Translations under genes and position numbers: made by a program
Notes under the pieces: generated by a model
What the model was told of the DNA's origin: nothing
Database searches by the model: none
Seen by the model: only the letters and a program-made list of their open reading frames with translations
Assembly: GCA_029378245.1 (NCBI GenBank)
Contig: JARKIF010000134.1
Location: 1 to 64,000, forward strand
Source: Roridomyces roridus
Lineage: Eukaryota > Basidiomycota > Agaricomycetes > Agaricales > Mycenaceae
Direction of reading: 5' to 3'
Length of the DNA: 64,000 bases
Shown here: one piece after another, positions 21,132-31,052 of the stretch
Layout: each line of letters begins with the position of its first letter
How positions within the stretch are numbered: position 1 is the first letter of the stretch

Positions 21132-21747
21132 GAATTGTCAGTCTTGAAGCACATCTCAGATGCTTGGTACAAACATTTTGGATTCATAATTCCAGTGTGG
21201 TTTGAGGCTCTTCAGTCTTGAAATCGGCAGAGCACCCGGTGACCTTGACATAAAAACGGGGTCGGAGCTTCCGGGGGAGTTGATCTGCACTTTGGACTAC
21301 ACCACGTGACCGAGTAGAGAATATGTCTTCATAGACATAGTGATGCTCGGGGAGAGAGAAGAGAGGGACATGTCCTGCCACGTAGCAGCCTCGAGGCCCT
21401 TGTCAAAATCTTCCCAGACCTGTCAGATTGTGGGAGAGATGCCACGGTCCCGGGCCGAGGAAAAACTTGAGATATTTTTGTAAAGCTGCTGCCACCAACG
21501 GGATACACGAGATGCGGCCGTTACATACATTGAGAAGCCGCACATGGATCTGGGATTCTGGGACCAGTGGAAGAAACGGCTCATTGATCGGCATGAGCCG
21601 TGTTTCAGTGAGATGCGGCTCATCGGAGTCGGAGTCATTTGCCCGTCGATCCATGATATTGAGTGCCAAGCCGACCACGTCCCGCCGTCTGCTTGACAGT
21701 TAACACCACGGGCCTGTGTGTCGAGGTCAAGTCGAGGTTTGCGGAAG
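21132..21747. other. Upstream region of the NLR gene and end of the duplicated block
   Basis: 21180-21521 matches 57540-57951 and is the putative NLR promoter region. One difference is a 37-base segment (57702-57738) missing between GTGA repeats in copy 1. From 21522 on the two copies have nothing in common. Confidence 0.6.
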
Positions 21748-22104
21748 TAGGGTTGGACACGGGTCTAGACCCGTACGGGTAAAACCCGCGGGTCGCACAG
21801 GTACGGGTACAGGTCAGAGATTCTGACCCGGCTCGAACCCGTGGCTGACCCGTGCGCGCGGCCACTACGTCGGCATGGGCGGCATCAAGTTTCCGCGGGT
21901 TTTTTGATGAAAGTCTGTTATTGCAAGGTGAAATCGACAAGGACGTGGACCATTTGAACTCACTTCGCTCTTTTTCAGACCAAATCCACGGGTATACCCG
22001 CGGGTATACGGGGTGTGACCCGTACCCGTGCGGGTCGGGTCAAGCACCGGGTACGGGTACGGGTCGGCCTTCTGTGACCCGTACCCGACCCGTGTCCAAC
22101 CCTA
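21748..22104. mobile_element. 353-bp MITE with TA target-site duplication and GC-rich satellite-like ends
   Basis: The element 21750-22102 starts GGGTTGGACACGGGT and ends ACCCGTGTCCAACCC, a perfect 15-bp terminal inverted repeat, and is flanked by TA on both sides (21748-21749, 22103-22104). Both ends carry many ACCCGT/ACGGGT units. No ORF is present. The TA duplication suggests mobilisation by a Tc1/mariner-type transposase. Confidence 0.7.
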
Positions 22105-22237
22105 TGTGGAAGTGACAAAGACGTCCGAGTCGGAGTTGCAGCATTGGACTCGCCCAAAAGATATTTGAAGTCTGTAAACTACGGCTAAGTAATACATATG
22201 TATGTACTTGGAATGAGGGCACACCGCACCCAGGGCC

Positions 22238-22841
22238 AATGAATCTGCTCGGGCCGATGACACACGTCATCTTGGCAAGCTGCGGATACAAGAGGCCAGT
22301 GAGATTCAGATCGGGTACAGCATCAACAGCACGTGCCGTCGACTGCCCCATTTGCCCAGACAGGACTTTGTGAATACGGGGTGCATACAATAGATACAAC
22401 ATATGAGAAAGAGCTCTGGATATGATTTTATTCATCCTTAAGAATTGTCCATAGCTCAGAGGAAGGCCAGCCAGCGAAATGGCCTGGCTTGATCGGCATT
22501 GACATCTATTTTCCCATGATGAGCTCATTGCAGAACAGTGCTGAAATATCGCATTTATCTTCGCCGCCGTGTCGAGATAAATATATAGAGATGACATGGG
22601 AGGTTGTATTTCTATGATTCAGTGCTTACATGGACCATTCCCCACCCAAAATACCTTGGAAAGCGCTCGACTCCCAAATGGGGCAGTATGCGGCACGTGC
22701 TGTTGATGCTGTACCCGATCTGAATCTCACTGGCCTCTTGTGCGGATATGCCGCGGAAGCGGCTTGTACGCTTAACTGTGAATGCGTCACCTCCGGCCGG
22801 CCATCAAGGGATCAAACCGTGCCGAAGGTTCAACCCTCACA
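22238..22841. repeat. LTR remnant, split by a MITE
   Basis: 22238-22288 and 22741-22841 match consecutive parts of the solo LTR at 45968-46287 (CTCGGGCCGATGACACACGT..., then CCGCGGAAGCGGCTTGTACG... to TTCAACCCTCACA). The 5' half of the LTR is missing here. Confidence 0.65.
22281..22748. mobile_element. 452-bp hAT-like MITE with 66-bp TIRs and 8-bp TSD
   Basis: TGCGGATA is duplicated at 22281-22288 and 22741-22748. Between them 22289-22354 and 22675-22740 are inverted repeats with three mismatches in 66 bases, starting CAAGAGGCCAGTGAGATTCA. The uninterrupted site is visible in the related solo LTR at 46189-46196. An 8-bp duplication is characteristic of the hAT superfamily. No transposase is encoded. 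Confidence 0.85.
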
Positions 22842-22849
22842 TACATGCA

Positions 22850-23610
22850 GCTACAACTTGTTCGTCAGCTGTATCGTAAATAGTCTGTCTACGAAAGACT
22901 AGCCGCTACCCATATAGCCCAATCTAATGTGTAGAAGGTCTAACACTCAAAGCTGATCTTGATGGACATAGCTTACCATTTTTGGAGGTCCCGACAGTCG
23001 CTGAGGTCCATGCCAAGGCTTGACTCGGAGCCCCTCCCCGCTGGGATCATGAAGGAGTAAGAAAGGTTGACACCAAGATCTCGTGGATTCGCAGGGTAGG
23101 GTGCATTTTGAACCGGGACTTGAACGGACGGTGAGTGTGGAAGTCTCCACATGCTGATCGGCCCACTTCGGCCGAGTGATGTCAGGTTTCAGAAGACACT
23201 GACGTCATCGATGCGGGAGCAATTCTTTCTCTTCGACCTTGTGCCACGCACGACGGCTTGAAGCCCTTGCCCAAGTTGAAGTCCAGCCACTCGTCCCGAG
23301 GAAATACTGAACTTTCTTCCGAGCCGTTTGGAAACCAACCGGTACCTGAGCTGTACCTTACAAAGTGACATACCGCCGATCATCGCCTTTCCGTTTTTTC
23401 TACCTGCTGCAGCACCATCGCGCCCACCGTGACCTTGTTCTGTAAAAATGCCATTAATATCCTCGTCTCCCTCACGCTGTGCGAGTACAAGTAATCACCC
23501 ACCGCTGGAGGAATACTGGCGGCCGCTTGTGGTTACCGCTGGACACCGCGTGTGTGCTGGTTGATGGCACCAGATACCAGGTGCTTATCGGTCCGCGATC
23601 ATGTGTGGGT
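22850..23610. other. Gene-free stretch upstream of the first GH71 gene, with a tRNA-like repeat
   Basis: On the minus strand at about 23180-23100 a tRNA-like segment shows a box A-like TCGGCCGAAGTGG and a box B-like GTTCAAGTC, but it does not fold into a complete tRNA. A related segment sits near 26495-26400 upstream of the second GH71 gene, so it probably duplicated with the gene or is a SINE. Confidence 0.35.
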
Positions 23611-23614
23611 CACC

Positions 23615-23621
23615 TTTATAG
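23615..23621 (+). promoter_or_regulatory. TATA-like element of the first GH71 gene
   Basis: TTTATAG lies 73 bases before the ATG at 23694, in a CACCTTTATAGTACACACG context related to the region before the second GH71 gene. Confidence 0.4.
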
Positions 23622-23693
23622 TACACACGTTGATTTTGTCGCAGCTACATACTCTCTTTTTCTACTCGTTCTTTCTACCACCACGCTCCTTCC

Positions 23694-25844
23694 ATGCGAT
23701 TCTTCGCCGCGGTCCTCGCTCTCGCGTCTGTCACAACCACCGCGACCGCCACCACCACGCGTTATTCGAAGCGCTCCCACAAACGGGTCCCTCTCCCTGC
23801 GAATTCTTCTCAAGTGCGGGATGATCCCACGGAGCTTCTGAAGCGGGACGGGACGAAATACGTCTTCATGCACCATGTACGTCGCCGAGTTTGCGTTCTT
23901 CAACAAAATAATCTCATTCGGGCTGTAGATTATTGGCAGTAAGTCCGATGTCGTCGACTCGATATGAACTCAACGGCGGCTCCTTCTTGCTCTTTCAGAC
24001 ACGTAAGTCTGCGCACGCTTCGTCAGTGGCGGGCACTCACGACTCTTTACAGGTTCAGCTACACTATCGACACATGGAAGGACGATATCCAGCAGATCGC
24101 AGCCAAAGGGGTGTACGTATCTCTGTGTACATCCACGATAAACGCTAACCTCCGCCCAGCGACGCCATCGCGCTCAACATCGGCGGTGACTCGTGGCAGA
24201 TGACGCAAGTCAGCAACGCCTACGCCGCCTCGCAAGCCCTCGGCTTGCCCATCAAGTTTTTCCTTAGCTTCGACTTTACGACCAACCTCGGGTGCTCCCT
24301 CCCCGACATCGTCTCACGGACGCAGCAGTTCTCTGGGCTCCCCGCACAGTTCATGGTCAACGGGAAGCCCATGATCTCGAGCTATTCCGGAGATTGTCTC
24401 GGTAATGCCGGGTGGCAGAGCCTGAAGGACCAGACGAATGCGTATCTCATGCCGTTCATTTGGGGGCTGGAGGGTAACTTTGGGAGTTATCCGAGTTTGG
24501 ACTCTTGGTATTGGTGAGTGGCGTCGACGTTCTGAAATGATGTCTTCTTACCGACCTTTCTTCAGCTGGGGCTGCGCGTGGCCACAGGACGACTCCGACA
24601 AGACGGTGAGTTATTCCTTTGTACGAGTTATCTGGGCTTATTGTTCTCATAGACGGCGGACGACGAATACTGTAGGAACCCCCATCTTTTTGGCCGTCTC
24701 CGCTGATAACTCTCGCAGACATCAGCCAGCTGGGATCCAAGTACGCTGCGACCGTCAGCATGTGGTTCTTGTACGTCCCTTCATTCATCCACTCTCGATA
24801 CGCCAGCTGAACGCCGTGTAGCACGCACCTCTCCGACAAGAATCGCATTCTCCGCTCCGACGACTGGTTGATCAACACCCGTTGGGAGCAGCTCGTTGCC
24901 ATGCGCGATCAACTCACGTTCGTGGAGATGGTCACCTGGTGCGTGCGCTTCTTATCCGGTATATATCAATTTTTGAACTTCCAGGAACGACTTTGGCGAA
25001 TCTGATTAGTGGGTCAACTCAACTCCGTTGTGATTGAATTGAACTGACACGTAATAGTTTTGGACCGGTGACGGCCGACCAGCCCGCTGGCACGACGTGG
25101 GCAGACGGGTTCCCGCATACTGCGTGGTTCGATATGAGTGACTATTATATCAAGGCGCGTCTCGTTTGCTCTTCTTTTCCTGCTTCGTGTCGAATACTCT
25201 TCAAGGCGTTCAAAACTGGGGTGTATCCCGCGATCACTGTGAGTGCCTGCGTCTCGGTCGAATACTCGTGTTGACAGTGTCCTAGCAAGACGTGATTTAC
25301 TATTGGGCTCGGCCTCACCCGCACGACGCCATCGTCAGCGGCGATGGCGCCCAACCGGATAATTGGGATTGGACCCAGGTACGTCTGTTATTGGACGTTC
25401 TTTCCCGATGCCAATCCTTCGTAGGATTATCTCTGGGTCGCTGCATTCTGCAGCTCGACTTGCACGGTTACCCTCCAGTCTGGATCCCCGGCGGCGACAC
25501 CATTTGTTAACCTCCCGGCTGGAGTCAACAAACTCCAGATCCCTCTCTCTGCGGGCAAGGTCACTGTGTCCATGATAAAGGTGCGAGGCCAGCTCGTTTG
25601 TCGAATTGAAATTTACCTGATTCCATTGAACTAGAACGGACAGACGGTGATCAGCAAGACCGAGCAGGGTTTCACGTATACCACTACCCCGACCAAGTGT
25701 GAGTTGATTTTGATTTTGCTGCGTGACGAGTTGGGTTGTTGACGCTATCTCTAGATAACTTCAATGCGTTCGTTGGGGCTGCATGTAAGACCTTTCTCTT
25801 ACGGTCATCAGGTTGGCTGAAGCGCTGTTTTAGATCCAAGCTAG
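23694..25844 (+). CDS. GH71 alpha-1,3-glucanase (mutanase), single-domain copy
   Basis: The start MRFFAAVLALASVTTTATAT is a signal peptide, followed by dibasic KR sites typical of Kex2 processing. A 17-exon model gives 1347 in-frame bases, 448 residues: 23694-23876, 23929-23938, 23999-24002, 24053-24112, 24160-24513, 24566-24605, 24653-24671, 24719-24770, 24822-24938, 24985-25008, 25058-25154, 25206-25238, 25286-25378, 25425-25580, 25635-25698, 25755-25784, 25834-25844. The GH71 core is clear: KYVFMHHIIGNTFSYTIDTW, GVDAIALNIGGDSW, FFLSFDFTTNLGC, WGCAWPQ, WNDFGESDYFGP. GH71 enzymes cut cell-wall alpha-1,3-glucan outside the cell. One donor (25155) is GC instead of the GT in the paralogue. The ORF stops at the position where the paralogue begins its Ser/Thr linker. 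Confidence 0.88.
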
Positions 25845-25849
25845 GCGCT

Positions 25850-27010
25850 GGCTCCTACCGCCGCCAACACCACTAAAACGACGCGACTCACAGGCCTTGA
25901 TGGTTTTGTGCGAATATAATAGATGCTAAATTGTAAGGAGACACTGGTCTGATATAGGGAATTGTAGAGGATAAACAGAGATTTGATTTGGGTTTCATGT
26001 AGAGGTTTTTCGATTCAAGTCTTCGGAGCACGAGAGATGCGAAGCCGGCGAGAGAGGCTCGCTACCACGTAGTGGCGGGGATCACTCTCCCCGGAAATCT
26101 GAAATCGTGAGCCACCGACAGTCGTGATATTCTAAAATGCGGGGAATTCTCATATGTATCACTTGTTGGAAAATGTGTTGTACTGTGGATAAGCCAAGGG
26201 CGGGGTGCACGAGATTGTGTCGGTTTGGCTGGGACGCGAAGCGGGTAGCGACGCGTTTGAAAGTTCGTCCAATCGTTGAACCAACACTCCGTCTCCTCGT
26301 TCACCCTCGAGCTCGGTGCTGAGTACATAGGCTGCGATGAGGATTCGGTGTCATTTACAATGGTCTTCTGTGGATCCGGAAGGGCAGGTTGTATTTTGAA
26401 CGGGGAGTATTGGGTGGTGTTGAAAAGAGTTGAACGTTGAACACGAGAGTCTCGGCCTTCGGCTCACTTCGGCCGATAACGATTGCCAGTTTCAGAAGTT
26501 CACACGCTGCCACCATCAATTCGGGAACAATTTCTCTGGCTTGAATCGCCATGTCGTCTCGACGCCCAGCAGACCCGACTTCATGGATCGCTCTTTCCCT
26601 CAAGTAGAGCATTGCAACTCGTCACGATGAAAGGTTCAAGGTTCTTGCGGGTCGTCTTGGCAACCAGGTACCTGTCTTGGTGCCGATCGCAGCCTTTCAG
26701 TTTTTCTGGTGTTCGTGCTCCCTTGTCGTTGAAGCGCCTTGAACCTTGGTCTACCATCGCCACTACCTTGCTCTAGCCTATATGAACATCCTTCACCACC
26801 AACCGAGCACTTGTCCTCCCCACGCTGAGTTTGTAGAAAGCAGCGTGTCGATCGCACGTCGATTCGCACTTATCAGTCCGCCGACTCGGACCTCCGCGAT
26901 CATGCTTTCCGGCGGCGCTGACGAAGAGCGCCAAGTGTCAGTGTCTCAGACCCCTGCAATTGAATAGTGACATTGAGGAGTCATTGAGGGGCGCGTTTGG
27001 GTACACCTTT
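25850..27010. other. Intergenic between the two GH71 genes
   Basis: Residues of a Thr-rich linker can be read just after the stop of the first gene (about 25850-25895). The rest carries no recognisable gene; 26395-26500 contains the second tRNA-like segment (box A-like TCGGCCGAAGTGAGCCGA on the minus strand). Confidence 0.4.
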
Positions 27011-27017
27011 ATCCTTG

Positions 27018-27025
27018 TTATAATA
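27018..27025 (+). promoter_or_regulatory. TATA-like element of the second GH71 gene
   Basis: TTATAATA lies 59 bases before the ATG at 27084. Confidence 0.4.
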
Positions 27026-27083
27026 GCACACGTTGATTCAGTCCACAGATACTCCTCCTTCCTTCTACCACCACGCTCATTCT

Positions 27084-30000
27084 ATGCGGTTCTTCGCCGC
27101 CGTCCTCAGCCTCGCGGCTGCCGCCACCGCCGCCACTGCGCGCTACTCTAAGCGCTCCGACGACCAAGGCCTTGCCCTCCACAAACGGGCCCCTCTCCCT
27201 TCCAATTCTTCTCAAGTGCAGGATGACCCCACGGAGCTGCTGAAGCGGGACGGGACGAAATACGTTTTCATGCATCATGTACGTCGCCCAGCATGCTTTC
27301 TTCGGCGAAATAATCTCATTCGGACTGTAGATTGTTGGCAGTAAGTCCGATGTCGTCGACTCGATATGAACTCAACGGCGGCTCCTTCTTGCTCTTTCAG
27401 ACACGTAAGTCTGCGCACGCTTCGTCAGTGGCGGGCACTCACGACTCTTTACAGGTTCAGCTACACTATCGACACATGGAAGGACGATATCCAGCAGATC
27501 GCTGCCAAAGGAGTGTACGTAGTATCTCTGTGTGCCATCCAATGACAGACGTTAACATCCGCTCAGCGACGCCATCGCGCTCAACATCGGCGGTGACGCG
27601 TGGCAGATGACTCAAGTCGGCAACGCCTATGCTGCCGCCCAGGCCCTCGGCTTCCCCACCAAGTTGTTCTTCAGCTTCGACTTTACGACCAACCTCGGGT
27701 GCTCTCTCTCCGACATCGTCTCGCGGACGAAGCAGTTCTCTGGCCACCCCGCGCAGTTCAAGGTCAACGGAAAGCCCATGATCTCGAGCTACGCTGGGGA
27801 CTGTCTCGGGAACGGCGGCTGGCAGAGTTTGAAGGACCAGACGAATGCGTATATTATGCCGTTCATCTGGGGGCTGGAGGGTAATTTTGGGAGTTATCCG
27901 AGCATGGACTCGTGGTATTGGTGAGTGATGTCAACGTTCCGCAAGCGTGTCTTCTCATCGGGTCTTCTTCAGCTGGGGCTGCGCGTGGCCGCAGGGTAAC
28001 TACGACAAGAACGTGAGTTGTTTGTTCGAACCACTGCTTTCGGGCTTACTGTTATTTTCTAGACGGACGACGACAATTACTGTGCGCTCCCCTATCCGGT
28101 TTGTCGTCTCCGCTGACAACTCTCGCAGACATCAGCCAGTTGGGATCCAAGTACGCTACGACCGTCAGCATGTGGTTCTAGTACGTCCCCTCATTCAAAC
28201 ACTTTCGATGCGCTGGCTGAACGTCGCATAGCACACACCTTTCGGACAAGAACCGTCTTCTCCGCTCGGACGACTGGTTGATCAACAGCCGCTGGGAGCA
28301 GCTCGTCGCCATGCGTGATAAGCTCACGTTCGTTGAGATGGTCACCTGGTGCGTGCTCCTCTTACTCGCATTATATCCTCCCCTGAATCCTTTGAACTCC
28401 ACAGGAACGACTTTGGTGAATCCGATTAGTGCGTCAAACCAACTCCGCCCATCGACTTTAATTGAGCCGGAATAGCTTTGGCCCGGTGAGAGTTGACCAG
28501 CCCGCTGGCACGACGTGGGCAGACGGGTACCCGCATACGGCGTGGTATGATATGAGCGAGTATTATATCAAGGTGCGTCTCGTTCTGTCTTCTTTTCCCG
28601 CGTCGACGTCGTGCTGAATACTCTTCCAAGGCGTTCAAAACTGGAGTGTACCCTACGATCACTGTGAGCTGCTTCGTCTCGGAAGAATACTCGTGCTGAC
28701 AATATTCTAGCAAGACGTGATATACTATTGGGCGCGGCCCCACCCGCACGATGCCATCGTCAACGATGGCAACCGGCCGGATAATTGGGATTGGACTCAG
28801 GTATGTTTGTCGTTTCTCCCTTGCATTCAACCCAACCCTTGCGTAGGATTATCTCTGGGTCGCGGCATTCTGCAGCTCGACTTGCACGGTTACACTCCAG
28901 TCTGGGTCTCCGGGGGCGACGACGTTCAGCAACTTGCCCGCTGGTGTCAATAAGCTCAAGATTCCGCTCTCAGCGGGGCGGGTCACTGTGTCTATGATCA
29001 AGGTGCGTGCAATTGGGTCGCTTTGCCGTATTGGATTCTAATTCCCTTCAAACAGAGTGGACAGACGGTGATCAGCAAGACGGACCAGGACTTCATGTAT
29101 ACCACCAGCCCCGCCAAGTGTGAGTTGATTTTTTATTTCGTGGCCAATTGGTTGTTAATTCTGTCCAGATAACTTCAATGCGTTCGTTGGTGCTGCGTGT
29201 AAGAGTCTTTCTCTGCTCGTTATAATGTATCTGACGCGTAGTTCTCAGATGCAAGCTCGACGCCCACTACTACGACGACGGTTACGACTCCCACTACCAC
29301 CAGCACAACGACGACCACCGCCACAACTCCCACCACTACGTCCACCACGACGACTCCAGCCTCGACAGCCACAACCACCAGCGTCGCCGGCACTTCTTTC
29401 ACGTACCTTGGCTGCTACCCCGACAACAGCAGCCCCCGGACGCTGAACAACGGAATACACACCTCGACCAGTGGCGTCGCTTCTTGTCTCGCTACCTGTA
29501 AGAATGCCGGTTATCCCTACGCCGGGGTCCAATATGGGGTGCGTTTTCTGCTTTACATATGACGAATCTTTGTTGATCCACGTTCTCAGAGTGAATGTTG
29601 GTGTTCCTCGACGCTGACAAGCGGTGTGAAGCCTGTGTCCGAGGGTGATTGTAATATGTCTTGTTCTGGTGGGAGTGAGTTGCTCTACGCGGTCCTTGTC
29701 CTTTCGTCGTTTACTTACCATTTTTGCAGCCGGGACGTGCGGAGGCTATTATCGCGTTAATGTTTACTACGCTGCGGACGGGCTGACGGGAACTACGACG
29801 ACCAGCACCACCACGTCCACTACTACCACGTCCACCACCACGTCCACCACGACTTCTACGACGGCCGCAGCGACGAGCACGCCAACTTGGACTTCGATTG
29901 GATGCTACGTCGACAACGGTAGCCCTCGGACGCTGAACAATGGCATGCATATCACGTCTGGGAGCCTGACCACCGCCAGCTGTCTGGCGACATGCGCCAA

Positions 30001-30756
30001 CGCAGGGTACCTGTATGGCGGTACGGAGTACGGGGTGCGTTCTATGTGTTCTGTTCTTGAACCGCAAATTAATCTTACTTCATTCAAAGTCCGAGTGCTG
30101 GTGCGCCTCGTCGCTTACGAGCGGCGTTTCGTCTGCACCGAGCGGGGATTGTAACATGGGTTGTTCCGGGAAATGTGAGTTTCTATCCTTTGCCTCGCCA
30201 CTGTTTATTTATTTACACCCTCATTCCAGCGAGCGAAATGTGTGGTGGATATTACAGAATCTCGGTCTACAAAGCGAGCAGCGTCGTACCCCCGCCTGCG
30301 CTCACTTGGAGCTCCCTCGGATGCTACCAGGATCAGTCTTCGCAGCGGACTCTCGGCGCGACGAGTTTCTCGTCTGGGGCCCAGACGGTCGAGGGGTGCC
30401 AGGCGTCGTGTGCTGCCTCTGGGTACCGCTACGCCGGTCTCGAATACGGGGTGCGTTTTCTTCTTCTTACTTGTTGGGTTGTGTACGATTCTGATTGCGT
30501 TCGGAATAACAGTCCGAGTGCTGGTGCGCCACCTCGCTCACCGCGGGCGTCTCAAAGGCCAACAACGGCGATTGCAACATGAGCTGTTCCGGTTCTGGTC
30601 CGTTGTTCTTTTCCTTTCAACTCTTCTGCCTCGTTGTTGATGACCTCTTTCTTTGCAGGCTCGGAAATCTGCGGCGGCTCCTACCGCATCAATGTATATT
30701 CGGCAAGCACGGCGTCCAAGAAGAGACGTCTGGGTTCGGAGGAGCTCGCAAACTAG
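27084..30756 (+). CDS. GH71 alpha-1,3-glucanase with three C-terminal WSC domains
   Basis: A 23-exon model sums to 2514 in-frame bases, 837 residues. The first 16 exons mirror the neighbouring paralogue almost base for base in length and include the same 4-nt exon at 27401-27404. The protein has a signal peptide (MRFFAAVLSLAAAATAATAR), a Kex2-like KR site, a GH71 catalytic domain to about residue 447, a Thr-rich linker, and WSC modules near residues 497-590, 625-715 and 726-815. Each WSC has the pattern LGCY..., C..TC..AGY.YAG..YG, ECWC, GDCNM.CSG and CGG.YR. WSC modules bind wall polysaccharides, so they probably anchor the enzyme to the wall. The C-terminus is a short basic tail with no membrane anchor. 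Exons 17-23: 29249-29538, 29590-29674, 29730-30034, 30090-30174, 30230-30450, 30513-30597, 30659-30756. Confidence 0.92.
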
Positions 30757-31052
30757 ATCTTGCTCTAGAATGCGAGCGCCATATTTCTTCACTTTCTTTC
30801 GGGGCTACCACTTGTGTAATGGTTTCTTTCGTAGCACTTTGTTTTGTGCTTTGTCTGTTTTTTCGTAGACTTGTTGGTGTGCTCAATAGACTGTTTTTTC
30901 TTTCTGTGCCGACATGGAAGGATTATTTAGCCTCCTAGCTCTATCGAAACACGTAGAAGAATTCCGAACACCCGCTATGGCCGTGCATAATTCAAAATCA
31001 ATCGCATCACCGAATTCTGACTCATTTGATCTGCTTCTCTCGCTTTTCCGCC

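Larger units (their letters stand above)
6163..21521 (+). repeat. Large direct segmental duplication, copy 1
   Basis: From CCACACGCCCCGTGTGG at 6163 to GATGCGGCCGT at 21521 the order of genes and most of the sequence matches 40611-57951 in the same orientation. The order is aquaporin, F-box gene, MYND-type gene, Ser/Pro-rich gene, NACHT-WD40 gene and its upstream region. Similarity is interrupted by insertions and deletions private to one copy. The copies end sharply at both sides. Confidence 0.93.

Noticed and set aside
21750..22102. Telomere-like or ribosomal-spacer repeat because of the ACCCGT words
   Set aside because: Clear terminal inverted repeats with TA duplications make it a MITE; the words are not a regular telomere repeat.
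23100..23180. tRNA gene on the minus strand upstream of the first GH71 gene
   Set aside because: Box A and box B words are present but the acceptor ends do not pair and the T stem is poor, so it is at most a tRNA-like repeat.
29240..29720. Minus-strand ORFs over the GH71 linker
   Set aside because: They are antisense to the Thr-rich linker (ACN codons), which yields artificial Gly/Val/Arg-rich frames.
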